Positions 28,161-35,396 are shown, numbered from the stretch's first letter. The stretch is DNA of 64,000 nt from Curvibacter sp. CHRR-16 (GCF_018474005.1 NZ_JAHCSH010000004.1:372001-436000); one strand, 5' to 3'. A program made the numbers and translations. Notes: generated by a model not told the origin, from the letters alone.

Positions 28161-28165
28161 GCCTC
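28137..28165. promoter_or_regulatory. perfect 9-base inverted repeat before the antitoxin gene
   Basis: GAGGCGCTA (28137-28145) and TAGCGCCTC (28157-28165) flank an 11-base spacer. The repeat straddles the junction between the DUF924 fragment and the toxin-antitoxin unit, 15 bases before the antitoxin ATG. It could be the autoregulatory operator or a hairpin at a recombination junction. Confidence 0.5.
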
Positions 28166-28179
28166 TCGAAGGAGCATTC

Positions 28180-28398
28180 ATGTCCAATACTCAAGCTCTG
28201 CAACAACAAATTGCACAACTGCCAGCGCTGGAACGCATCGCGCTGGTAGAAGAAATTCTTCAGGGTCTTGATGCGCCAGATCCCAGCATAGATGCTGCAT
28301 GGGCAGCAGAAGCAGAGAAGCGCCTTGCTGCCTACCGCGCTGGCAAAGTCAATGCGATTCCCCTATCGGAAGTGATGGCTAAGTACAAGCTGCGATGA
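28180..28398 (+). CDS. addiction module antitoxin (TIGR02574 type)
   Basis: Small acidic protein of 72 residues of the 'putative addiction module component' family: QLPALERIALVEEILQGL, then DAAWAAEAEKRLAAYRAGKVNAIPLSEVM. It should bind and neutralise the RelE/ParE-type toxin encoded immediately downstream, with which it overlaps by 4 bases (ATGA), and repress the pair's promoter. AAGGAG (28169-28174) precedes the ATG. It is complete. The inverted repeat just upstream is a likely operator. Confidence 0.85.
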   Translation: MSNTQALQQQIAQLPALERIALVEEILQGLDAPDPSIDAAWAAEAEKRLAAYRAGKVNAIPLSEVMAKYKLR

Positions 28399-28697
28399 AT
28401 TTCAAGCTGCTACCCGAAGCCCAGGTTGAGCTTGATGAAGCCTATGAATGGTATGCACTGCAAGCAGAAGGTTTGGGAGAGCGTTTCTTAGCTGAACTTA
28501 TCCATACATTTGGCTTGATACAGCAGTACCCTACGGCATGGCATCCGCTTAGTACCAACACTCGGCGCTGCAGGCTCAAACGCTTTCCATATGGCGTGAT
28601 CTACGCAATAGAAGCGCAAGAAATCATCATCATTGCAATTGCGCATTTGCACCGCAGACCCAACTACTGGATTGAACGGACTACTTCAGAACCATAA
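28395..28697 (+). CDS. RelE/ParE-family toxin
   Basis: Type II toxin of 100 residues; family members cleave mRNA at the ribosome or poison gyrase. The sequence shows the usual EAQVELDEAYEWYALQAEGLGERFLAEL helix pair and the C-terminal core RCRLKRFPYGVIYAIE followed by IIIIAIAHLHRRPNYW. It is fully open and translationally coupled to its antitoxin. The stop is followed within a few bases by a 3' fragment of the DUF924 gene, so the unit sits inside, or replaced the middle of, that gene. Confidence 0.85.
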   Translation: MNFKLLPEAQVELDEAYEWYALQAEGLGERFLAELIHTFGLIQQYPTAWHPLSTNTRRCRLKRFPYGVIYAIEAQEIIIIAIAHLHRRPNYWIERTTSEP

Positions 28698-28871
28698 AGC
28701 AGTTGATGCCGTACATGCACAGCGAGTCCGCGCTGGTGCACGCGCAAGCCGTGGCCCTGTTTTCGCAGCCGGGCATGGAAGACACCCTGCGTTTTGAGCT
28801 GCACCATACTAGGCCGCACCTCCACCCCCGAGGAGCTGGCTTTCTTGAGCGAGCCGGGGTCTAGCTTTTAA
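28690..28871 (+). pseudogene. DUF924 family protein, 3' fragment (broken)
   Basis: Translation gives LMPYMHSESALVHAQAVALF, SQPGMEDTLRFELHH, and then after a frame change ILGRTSTPEELAFLSEPGSSF with a TAA at 28869-28871. This is the C-terminal quarter of DUF924 proteins, with about 15 residues missing at the frame break. It follows directly on the RelE/ParE toxin stop, in the same orientation as the 5' fragment at 27926. Confidence 0.72.
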
Positions 28872-28911
28872 GCCTAGCGTTGTTATTAGTTGGCACAGTA
28901 AACTCCTGCAC

Positions 28912-29259
28912 ATGCTGGCCAAAGACCTACCAACCGACACTTTGCAAGCCACGCGCGCATTCGCCGCGCGGGTAGCCAGCGTGTACCCCACACAGCGCAT
29001 AGTGCTGTTTGGCAGCCGTGCACGGGGCACTGCACATGCTGAGAGCGATGCCGATGTGGCGGTGGTACTCAAAGGGGAGCCGGGGCACTTTGTCCACACC
29101 AAGATGGCGATGAACGACATTGCCTACGACATTTTGCTGGACACAGGTATCCGTATTCAGCCGCTGCCTGTGTGGGAGTCCGAGTGGGCTCACCCTGAAA
29201 ACTATTCCAACCCCTACCTGCTGCACAACATTGCACGGGATGGGATTGCGGTTTCATGA
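28912..29259 (+). CDS. MNT-type minimal nucleotidyltransferase (antitoxin of an MNT/HEPN pair)
   Basis: A 115-residue nucleotidyltransferase of the pol-beta/MNT class. The motif GSRARGTAHAESDADVAVV carries the paired metal-binding aspartates, and a third acidic position is in AYDILLDTGIRIQPLPVW. In MNT/HEPN modules this protein adenylylates the HEPN RNase toxin to silence it. The gene is intact, but its partner downstream is truncated, so it is an orphan antitoxin. The ribosome site is weak. Confidence 0.8.
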   Translation: MLAKDLPTDTLQATRAFAARVASVYPTQRIVLFGSRARGTAHAESDADVAVVLKGEPGHFVHTKMAMNDIAYDILLDTGIRIQPLPVWESEWAHPENYSNPYLLHNIARDGIAVS

Positions 29260-29478
29260 ACGCACAGCGGATTAATCAGCGCGTTCTCGTTGCACCTTGT
29301 CAAACCCGGCATATTCCCGGTCGAACTGGGAAGGTCATTCAACAAAGCAGAAGACTTGCGACTGATTGCAGACTACAAAGGCGACCCGCTAGAACCAGAA
29401 GATGCACGCTGGGTAGTGACACAAGCTAGCGAGTTTGTAAGCGCTGTTGAAAACCGCTTCTTTAGTCGTTTGAAGTAG
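29260..29478 (+). pseudogene. HEPN toxin remnant (C-terminal half only)
   Basis: Directly after the MNT stop codon, and in the same frame, THSGLISAFSLHLVKPG then VELGRSFNKAEDLRLIADY and ARWVVTQASEFVSAVENRF reproduce the last 70 or so residues of HEPN proteins paired with MNT genes. The N-terminal half, which carries the first helix pair and the RNase-site arginine, is gone. An ATG at 29256 overlapping the MNT stop is probably the original start; the deletion joins it out of frame just after the initiation codon. The protein cannot be an active toxin. Confidence 0.72.
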
Positions 29479-29486
29479 CAAGGGGA

Positions 29487-29600
29487 ATCCTCCACTTCTG
29501 GTTCACCGAGCTAAGCCCCAAGCAGCACTTCGCCAAAGACGCTGCCTTGGACGAAGCCATCCGCACCCTGTTTTCACAGTAGCGCATGGAAGACTTACTC
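29487..29600 (+). pseudogene. DUF924 second copy, internally deleted fragment
   Basis: The 80 bases at 29487-29566 repeat those at 27941-28020 with only six or seven differences, and encode ILHFWFTELSPKQHFA then DAALDEAIRT. The sequence then jumps to LFSQ, a stop, and RMEDLL, matching LFSQPGMEDTL of the 3' fragment at 28690. It is therefore a second copy of DUF924 from which most of the middle has been deleted. It stands between the HEPN remnant and the HigB/HigA pair. Confidence 0.72.
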
Positions 29601-29604
29601 CAGC

Positions 29605-29641
29605 AGTTGCCAATTTATATCCAAATAAGTATATTTAACCC
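29605..29641 (+). promoter_or_regulatory. AT-rich promoter/operator of the HigB/HigA pair
   Basis: The 37 bases before the toxin ATG are about three quarters A+T and include AAATA and TATTT half-sites four bases apart (around 29622-29636), a candidate binding site for the HigA-type repressor overlapping the promoter. Assignment rests on composition and position only. Confidence 0.35.
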
Positions 29642-29968
29642 ATGAAACCAGTGCGCTTCTTGGGCAACTCACTCAAATGCCTGCGGGACTTTCCCGAAGA
29701 TGCCAAGCAGGATGCGGGCTATCAAATAGACAAAGTGCAACGCGGCGAGCAGCCTGACGACTTCAAACCTATGCCCAGTATTGGCAAAGGGGTTGAAGAG
29801 ATTCGAATATGGGACGAGTCGGGCACCTATCGGGTGGTGTACACGGCACGCATTGCTGAAGCTGTCATCGTGCTCCATGCATTTCAAAAGAAAACGCAGG
29901 CGACACCCAAACGCGATATAGATATTGCCAAAGAGCGTTTCAACAAGTTCATGAAAGGCCTGAAATGA
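29642..29968 (+). CDS. HigB-type (phage Gp49-like) RelE-fold toxin
   Basis: A 108-residue toxin of the Gp49/HigB group: KPVRFLGNSLKCLRDFPEDAK at the start, a middle IGKGVEEIRIWDESGTYRVVY, and the typical VIVLHAFQKKTQATPKRDI near the end. Such proteins cleave mRNA on the ribosome. The order toxin-then-antitoxin with a 4-base ATGA overlap is the HigBA arrangement. It is complete. No good ribosome site is seen before the ATG; a leader with a weak site is plausible. Confidence 0.87.
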   Translation: MKPVRFLGNSLKCLRDFPEDAKQDAGYQIDKVQRGEQPDDFKPMPSIGKGVEEIRIWDESGTYRVVYTARIAEAVIVLHAFQKKTQATPKRDIDIAKERFNKFMKGLK

Positions 29969-30246
29969 CCAAAGCCGAAACCTACACCAGCGTATGGGAT
30001 GCGCTGGCCGATACGCCCGAGCAGGCGGCTAACCTGCGCACGCGCGCAGAGCTGATGCAGCAAATCGCTGCCATCATCAAAGAGAATGGCTGGATTCAGG
30101 CGGAAGCTGCAACGCACTGTGGCATTACCCAGCCGCGCATGAATGACCTACTGCGCGGCCGCGTATCCCGCTTTTCGCTGGATGCCCTTGTCAACATCGC
30201 TACAGCCATTGGACGGCGCGTTCACGTTGAACTGGAGCTTACGTAA
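29965..30246 (+). CDS. HigA-type XRE-family antitoxin
   Basis: A 93-residue helix-turn-helix antitoxin. The HTH is EAATHCGITQPRMNDLLRGR followed by FSLDALVNIATAIGRRVHVEL, as in XRE antitoxins of Gp49-type toxins. It should neutralise the toxin encoded upstream and repress the promoter at about 29605-29641. The ATG overlaps the toxin stop by 4 bases. It ends the toxin-antitoxin cluster. Confidence 0.87.
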   Translation: MTKAETYTSVWDALADTPEQAANLRTRAELMQQIAAIIKENGWIQAEAATHCGITQPRMNDLLRGRVSRFSLDALVNIATAIGRRVHVELELT

Positions 30247-30356
30247 ACAACTAAAAGATGCATCACAGCGCCGAAACTGGCTGCCAACCTGTGTCCATCG
30301 CAAAGAGTTGCACCAGACACCTCAGGCCGCACGCACTGCCCGTTAATCCCTGCCAT

Positions 30357-30410
30357 TGCTATAACTTTTATAGCTACTCCAGCTTGCTAGATAAGCTTTA
30401 GCGGCCTTTT
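30357..30410 (-). repeat. dispersed two-hairpin repeat, copy 2
   Basis: A 54-base element that reverse-complements to AAAAGGCC then AAGCTTAT, AAGCTGGAGTAGCTAT and ATAGCA. It aligns gap-free with 8303-8356 and nearly so with 57889-57943. It can form two small hairpins (AGCTTAT/AAGCT and GCTAT/ATAGC type). It lies alone in the 243-base gap between the HigA-type gene and the next gene; otherwise that gap holds only a presumed promoter. Confidence 0.7.
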
Positions 30411-30489
30411 GATGCATAAATGCCACTAACCTCTCTGGTCTTGTTCGGCTTGCCACTACCATCGGTTTTTTTAAAAGGAGTGGCACCCT

Positions 30490-31758
30490 ATGCAACGTGT
30501 TTGGATCAAGGCCGCAGGCGTGGCGGCGTTGTCGGCGGTAGCGTCTGTGGCTAGTGCTCAATCGCTGGACAAGGCTTTTGCGGTATTTACAGCATGCGAC
30601 GGCAGTTTTTTCAAGGCGCTGGCTACTGACCAAGCCCTGTGGCAGCAGCAAGTGCCGCTGGAGAACAAGGATGGGGTGGCGTGGATCAAGACACCCAACC
30701 GCTTGGCCGAAGATGGCAATGTGGTGGAGCTGCCAGCCAAGCCCACGGTGGCGGGACTGACGGTGACGCACTATCTGGACGAGTTTTCTGCCCTGATGCC
30801 TGCCGTCATGCCCCGCAGCCATTTTGCGTACTGGGGGTTTAAGGTGAACGGCTCTCTGGAGGCAGTGGCCAGTGCTATCAAACCGCTGGTACAAGATAGC
30901 AAGCGGTTGCGTAAAGATGGCGATGTGTATGTACGCACCGAACTGAAGGTGGGCGATTTGCCTTGGCGGGCTGCTGCACTGGCCTCGGGCGTACCACGTC
31001 CACTCAATACGGAGCGGGCTTTTCTGCTGGAAACTGACCCGGAGTTGCCCAACACTGTGAAGGTGCTGTGCTCACTGCAGGGCAATGTGAGCGGCGACAT
31101 GCTAGCTGAGCTACGCCCGGATGTGCCCCGGCATGAGTGGCCCGCTTCGCTAGACCCAGACCTGCTGCAAAAGACAGCGGCCAATGAGGCGGTGCTGGCG
31201 CAGTTCAAAGAGGCGCAGGAGAAGAATCCGCTGCTGGTTCCCAAATTCAAGCGCGTGAGTTACACAACGGCTGAAGGCGGTGACAAAAATACGGTGCAGG
31301 TCACAGTGCAGACTACGGGTGATGGCTTGCTGGAGGTAACGGAGGACTACGGCGTATTCAAAATGCAGCGCCAGATGCTGGCAGGCTGGATACAGGCCAA
31401 AGGACGCATGGGCAAGGTGGGTTCTGTATTTCGCGTGGAAAGCCTAGAACTGGATCTGCCTGATAGCTGGCGCAAGGGCGACAAGCTGCGCTACAGCACC
31501 GTGCTACGCGATGTACCACCAGAAGCAGACTCCAAAGAAAAAGCCTACAGCGAGACCTGCGTAGTGGGTGACACGTTTGAAGCCAGCAAGATATTTGCCA
31601 CCCTGAGCGGCAACGCCATAGCGCTGACGTGTAGCACCAGCGGGCGCGAAAACAAGCAAGCGTTTATCGAATCGCTGGGATTGTTTGTGGATTACACACC
31701 GGCATCGGGCTTTTTTGGCAGCGCCAAACCCAAGTACACGCGGTTTACGGTGGAGTGA
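30490..31758 (+). CDS. exported protein of unknown function, 422 residues
   Basis: The signal peptide is clear (MQRVWIKAAGVAALSAVASVASAQ, cleavage after ASA or nearby). The mature part is about 400 residues with few cysteines (three are seen, in FTACDGSFF, KVLCSLQG and ALTCSTSG, plus one in SETCVVG) and no membrane segment, so it is periplasmic or surface-exposed. I recognise no family. AAGGAG 9-10 bases before the ATG supports the start. GC and codon use match the core genome, so this gene probably marks the right edge of the main accessory segment. Confidence 0.65.
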   Translation: MQRVWIKAAGVAALSAVASVASAQSLDKAFAVFTACDGSFFKALATDQALWQQQVPLENKDGVAWIKTPNRLAEDGNVVELPAKPTVAGLTVTHYLDEFSALMPAVMPRSHFAYWGFKVNGSLEAVASAIKPLVQDSKRLRKDGDVYVRTELKVGDLPWRAAALASGVPRPLNTERAFLLETDPELPNTVKVLCSLQGNVSGDMLAELRPDVPRHEWPASLDPDLLQKTAANEAVLAQFKEAQEKNPLLVPKFKRVSYTTAEGGDKNTVQVTVQTTGDGLLEVTEDYGVFKMQRQMLAGWIQAKGRMGKVGSVFRVESLELDLPDSWRKGDKLRYSTVLRDVPPEADSKEKAYSETCVVGDTFEASKIFATLSGNAIALTCSTSGRENKQAFIESLGLFVDYTPASGFFGSAKPKYTRFTVE

Positions 31759-31767
31759 GCACCAAAA

Positions 31768-31808
31768 ATACCCATTTAGGGTATTGTTAAACCCATTATG
31801 GGTATTAA
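31768..31808. promoter_or_regulatory. two TACCC/GGGTA inverted repeats
   Basis: Two near-identical palindromic sites, a TACCC-N5-GGGTA (about 31769-31783) and ACCCAT-T-ATGGGT (about 31791-31803), are spaced 22 bases apart and the second overlaps the ATG of the small remnant gene. They look like an autoregulatory operator pair of that gene's former winged-helix product. Confidence 0.5.
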
Positions 31809-31962
31809 AGAAAACTCATCAGCCATCCCACCCGCCTCAGCGCTGTTTCCCAAAGTGCGCCAGCGGGTGCAAAGCGACAATGCGTTCATTCGCCGTATTT
31901 GGCAGCAGCCCAAAATCTGGCTTGTAGGAAGCGAGGCACAACTTGACGCATCCAGCGCTTAA
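31798..31962 (+). pseudogene. deletion remnant of a winged-helix/nucleotidyltransferase regulator
   Basis: An open frame of 54 codons encoding PPASALFPKVRQRVQ then DNAFIRRIWQQPKIWLVGSEAQL. ALFPKVRQRV is the N-terminal signature, and FIRRI...QPKIWLVGSE the C-terminal signature, of proteins with a winged helix followed by a nucleotidyltransferase domain; everything between has been deleted in frame. The short product has no complete domain. Its palindromic leader is still intact. Confidence 0.55.
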
Positions 31963-32008
31963 ATCCCACTAAGATCACGCCCTTTTGTCAGCCGGGTACG
32001 GAGTCAGC

Positions 32009-32656
32009 ATGAGCAAGCCACAGAACAAACCATTCATCATTGGAGTCGCCGGGGGTAGCGGCAGTGGCAAGTCGACGGTGACGCGGCAGGTCTTGGCCTC
32101 GGTGGGGGCGGACATGACGGCGGTGCTGTTCCAGGACGATTACTACCTGGACCAAACGCACCTCTCACCCGAGGAGCGCTGCAAGACCAACTACGACCAC
32201 CCGGAGGCATTTGACTGGCCGCTGATGATGCAGCACGTGCAAGCGCTGCGCAGTGGGCAGGCCATACAGATGCCCACGTACGACTTCACGCAGCACAACC
32301 GCGATACGCAAACCATCACGGTGCAGCCAGCGCCCATCATCGTCATAGAGGGCTTGTTTGCGCTGTACGACGCGGAGTTGCGCAAGATGATGTCGCTGAA
32401 GATTTTTGTGGATACAGCGGCCGATGTGCGCTTTATCCGCCGCCTGCAGCGCGACGTGGCCGAGCGTGGCCGCACGGCCGACAGCGTGATAGCCCAGTAC
32501 CTAGAAACGGTGCGCCCCATGCACAAGCAGTTTATTGAACCGACCAAGCGCTACGCCGATGTGATCTTGCCGCATGGGGCCAATGGCCCGGCAGTGGATA
32601 TCATCACCACCAAGGTGCAAAGTTTGGTCAGCCACCTGAAAAAACCGCAGAGCTAA
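32009..32656 (+). CDS. udk: uridine kinase
   Basis: Phosphorylates uridine and cytidine with ATP or GTP in pyrimidine salvage. It is 215 residues. The Walker A GVAGGSGSGKSTVTRQ is near residue 12. The family block FDWPLMMQHVQALRSGQAIQMPTYDF, the Walker B-like IIVIEGLFALYD and the lid RRLQRDVAERGR are all present. The ATG at 32009 was preferred over a TTG at 31985 because the protein then starts at the usual position before the P-loop. Confidence 0.95.
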   Translation: MSKPQNKPFIIGVAGGSGSGKSTVTRQVLASVGADMTAVLFQDDYYLDQTHLSPEERCKTNYDHPEAFDWPLMMQHVQALRSGQAIQMPTYDFTQHNRDTQTITVQPAPIIVIEGLFALYDAELRKMMSLKIFVDTAADVRFIRRLQRDVAERGRTADSVIAQYLETVRPMHKQFIEPTKRYADVILPHGANGPAVDIITTKVQSLVSHLKKPQS

Positions 32657-32679
32657 CTCCCTTACCGAAAAGGCCCCAT

Positions 32680-33252
32680 ATGCGCGCAGTCCGAATCCTT
32701 GGCATCTCTACCGTGGGCTTGGCGCTGGCCTTGCTTAGCGCCTGCTCCAGTACACCCAAACAGGTGCGCCCCAGCTATTTGCTTAGCCAGCAAACCATGG
32801 GCAGCCTGAGCGATGTGGGGGTGCTGCTCAACGCCTACCGCACGCCCGAGGCCAAGGCGGCACAAGACAAAGCCAGAAAAGAGCGTCCGCTGTTCAAGCG
32901 CGACACAGACGAGGAACGCAATATGGTGAAGGCGGTGGATGCATCGCTCTTTGCCATCAGCCGCATGGACGATGTGGAGAGCACCCAGCCCTACCCCTTG
33001 GCGCTGGATCGTCATGGCAGAACCATGCCCTACCTGCTGCTAACGCCCGGTATCTACCGCGTGACGGTGCACTGCAAGTACGCCGACTTGTTTGCCTACA
33101 TTTCCACCCTGGCACTGGTGAAAAAAGGCCATACCACCACGGTGAGCTGCACGCTCAAGGACGAGGCAACCAAACCGGTTTTTAAAGCCGCTGTAGCCGA
33201 CCCCGAGGCCACCGCACCAGACTTGCTGAGCATGCCGGTGCATTTTTATTGA
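32680..33252 (+). CDS. lipoprotein of unknown function
   Basis: A 190-residue predicted lipoprotein with a signal ending LLSAC (lipobox, Cys near residue 22). The mature part has no domain I recognise; LLTPGIYRVTVHCKYADLF and TTTVSCTLKDE suggest a beta-rich fold with two cysteines that could pair. It is 23 bases downstream of udk and may be co-transcribed. Confidence 0.65.
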   Translation: MRAVRILGISTVGLALALLSACSSTPKQVRPSYLLSQQTMGSLSDVGVLLNAYRTPEAKAAQDKARKERPLFKRDTDEERNMVKAVDASLFAISRMDDVESTQPYPLALDRHGRTMPYLLLTPGIYRVTVHCKYADLFAYISTLALVKKGHTTTVSCTLKDEATKPVFKAAVADPEATAPDLLSMPVHFY

Positions 33253-33281
33253 TGCAACGCCAAGCTACTGCTAGGTCCCCA

Positions 33282-34259
33282 CTAGGTATTAGCCAAAAAC
33301 CCCAAGGCCCCGCACACCGCAGCCACTTGGGCGGCTATGCATTGCTCGGGCGTGGCGCGGGGGCTGTCGGGATAGACCTCGGTGGCGCTGGTGTAGCGGG
33401 CCCCGGTGATGCTGGTGCACAGGCCCATGGGGCCGACGTCGTACTCGATGACGCCGGGCGCTGCCAACGGGGTTCCAAATAGGCCGCCGGATGCGTCGGC
33501 CTGCGCGATGTGCGTGACCTGCTCCACCGCCCGCAAGATGGCTTGCTGGAAGGCGGGTTGGGGGTTTTGGCTGTCGTCCACCAGATAAAACCCATCGGGC
33601 ACTTGGGCGGGCTCAAAGCGCTGGCCGTCGCGGGCAGCAAAGGCGGGGCGGAACTCGCTCTCGTCGGTGTCGGTGGTTTCATGCAGGTCTATGTGGGCCA
33701 GCCACTGGCCGTGCAGCGGGGCCACTAGCTGCATGAGAGCGGCAGCCTCGGCTGCAGGGCTGGGCTGCCCGGCTGCGCGAAATGCCCGATTGGGGTCTAC
33801 CGCGTGGTGGTTCCAGCGCTGGATGCGCTCGTAAGCCCAAGGGCTGACGCAAGGTGCTACCAGTAGATTGAAGCGGTGGGTATAGGCGGCCAAGTCGGCA
33901 TGGCCTTGTGCCCATAGCTGAGCAAAGCGCAGCGCGCCGTGCACGCCACTGGTTTCGTAGCCGTGCACGCCGCCCGTCACCAGCACCCACGGCAAGCCTG
34001 TAGTGGGTTGCTTGCTGCGCAGGGCCTGCAGCGGAAAAAGCTCCTCGGCGTACTGCAGTTGACCGTACTGTTCTAGCTGCCATGGGCTACTGGACGCGGC
34101 GGTCAGTGCCTGCAAGGGGGCCAGCACGTCGGCAGCGTAGCTGCGGTGGCGGGTTTGGCGCTGTTGCCACTGGGTACGCTCGGCATCGCCCCACGCTTGG
34201 CCAGGGGTGCCTATGGGGTAGCTAGGATATAGAGCGGTTTGAGAAATAGGGTGTTGCAT
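33282..34259 (-). CDS. M14/AstE-like zinc peptidase or deacylase
   Basis: A 325-residue metalloenzyme of the carboxypeptidase A/succinylglutamate desuccinylase superfamily. Zinc ligands are visible in VTGGVHGYETSGV (His and Glu of HxxE) and IDLHETTDTDE (His). The conserved arginine/asparagine region is RWNHHAVDPNRAF. It removes an acyl group or C-terminal residue from a small substrate; the substrate is not evident. It is divergent from the old yellow enzyme gene, whose start is 71 bases away, and convergent with the lipoprotein gene. Confidence 0.78.
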   Translation of the reverse strand: MQHPISQTALYPSYPIGTPGQAWGDAERTQWQQRQTRHRSYAADVLAPLQALTAASSSPWQLEQYGQLQYAEELFPLQALRSKQPTTGLPWVLVTGGVHGYETSGVHGALRFAQLWAQGHADLAAYTHRFNLLVAPCVSPWAYERIQRWNHHAVDPNRAFRAAGQPSPAAEAAALMQLVAPLHGQWLAHIDLHETTDTDESEFRPAFAARDGQRFEPAQVPDGFYLVDDSQNPQPAFQQAILRAVEQVTHIAQADASGGLFGTPLAAPGVIEYDVGPMGLCTSITGARYTSATEVYPDSPRATPEQCIAAQVAAVCGALGFLANT

Positions 34260-34330
34260 GGGTGTATTGTGGGGGTGTTAAGGTCACACGCTTTCACAAA
34301 ACAATGAACCCACAAGGAAGGACAGACACC

Positions 34331-35392
34331 ATGGCATCGTTGTTCACCCCCCTGCAAGTAGGCGCGCTGACGCTGCCCAACCGCATCGTTTTGGCACCAT
34401 TGACCCGCACCCGCGCAGGCATGGAACACCAACCCAACGCGCTGATGGCCGAGTACTACGCCCAGCGCGCCAGCGGTGGCTTGCTCATTACCGAGTGCAC
34501 CATGATCCAGCCCAATACATCGGCCTTTGTGGCTGAGCCTGGCATTTACTCGGCAGAGCAAATTGCGGGCTGGAAGTTGACCACCGATGCAGTGCACGCC
34601 AAGGGCGGTCGTATCTTTGCCCAAATCTGGCACGCAGGCCGTGCGGCCCACCCCAACATGTGCGAGGGCTTGCAGCCCGTATCAGCTACCAACGTGGCCA
34701 TTGAAGACGTGGTACACACCCCTGCTGGCAAGGTGCCGTATGTGGCGCCACGCCAGTTGAGCGAGAGCGAGATTCCTGCCATCGTGGCGGCCTTTGCCCA
34801 AGCGGCCAAGAACGCTATTGCTGCTGGCTTTGACGGCGTGGAAGTGCACGGTGCCAACGGCTACCTGATCGACCAGTTCCTGCGCGATGGCTGCAACCAG
34901 CGCACCGATGGCTACGGCGGCAGCCGCGAAAAGCGCGCACGCTTTTTGTTTGAGGTGCTCACTGCGGTGTCTGAGGCGATTGGTGCTGAACGTGTAGGCC
35001 TGCGCCTGTCGCTGCTCAACAGCTTTAACAGCATGATCGACAGCGACCCTGTGGGATTGGCTGGCTATTTGGCCGAGGAACTCAACCGCTTCAACCTAGC
35101 CTACCTGCACATGATGCGCGCCGACTTTTTCCAAAAGCAAAAGGGCGATGTGATGGCCATCACCCGCGAAAAATACAAGGGCGTGCTGATGGGCAATATG
35201 GGCTACAACGCCCAAGAGGCCGAAGAAGCGATTGCCAGTGGCAAGCTCGATGTGGTGGCCTTTGGTACCAGCTTCTTGGCCAATCCAGACTTACCCAAGC
35301 GCATCCAAACTGGCGCACCGCTGAACGCGCCCAACCCCAAAACTTTCTACACCCCCGGCCCAGAGGGCTATACCGACTATCCCACTCTGTAA
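34331..35392 (+). CDS. old yellow enzyme family alkene reductase (NemA type)
   Basis: FMN-dependent ene-reductase that uses NADPH to reduce activated double bonds, N-ethylmaleimide-type electrophiles or nitro-compounds. It is 353 residues, a TIM barrel: LFTPLQVGALTLPNRIVLAPLTRTRA at the start, GGRIFAQIWHAGR, GFDGVEVHGANGYLIDQFLRD with the His/Asn substrate pair, GGSREKRARFL, and VVAFGTSFLANPDLPKR. The ATG at 34331 with AAGGA upstream was chosen over the open extension. It is followed after 4 bases by a glutathione transferase gene, giving an electrophile-detoxification operon. Confidence 0.9.
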   Translation: MASLFTPLQVGALTLPNRIVLAPLTRTRAGMEHQPNALMAEYYAQRASGGLLITECTMIQPNTSAFVAEPGIYSAEQIAGWKLTTDAVHAKGGRIFAQIWHAGRAAHPNMCEGLQPVSATNVAIEDVVHTPAGKVPYVAPRQLSESEIPAIVAAFAQAAKNAIAAGFDGVEVHGANGYLIDQFLRDGCNQRTDGYGGSREKRARFLFEVLTAVSEAIGAERVGLRLSLLNSFNSMIDSDPVGLAGYLAEELNRFNLAYLHMMRADFFQKQKGDVMAITREKYKGVLMGNMGYNAQEAEEAIASGKLDVVAFGTSFLANPDLPKRIQTGAPLNAPNPKTFYTPGPEGYTDYPTL

Positions 35393-35396
35393 CACC

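Noticed and set aside
28060-28900. Integron attC-like recombination sites between toxin-antitoxin units and DUF924 fragments
   Set aside because: No GTTRRRY/RYYYAAC core pair or paired inner sites were seen; the shared GCCTAGCG is too short, and no integrase gene is in the window.
25809-31962. Prophage or insertion sequence
   Set aside because: No integrase, transposase, terminal inverted repeats or phage structural genes were seen; the Gp49-like toxin is a common chromosomal toxin.
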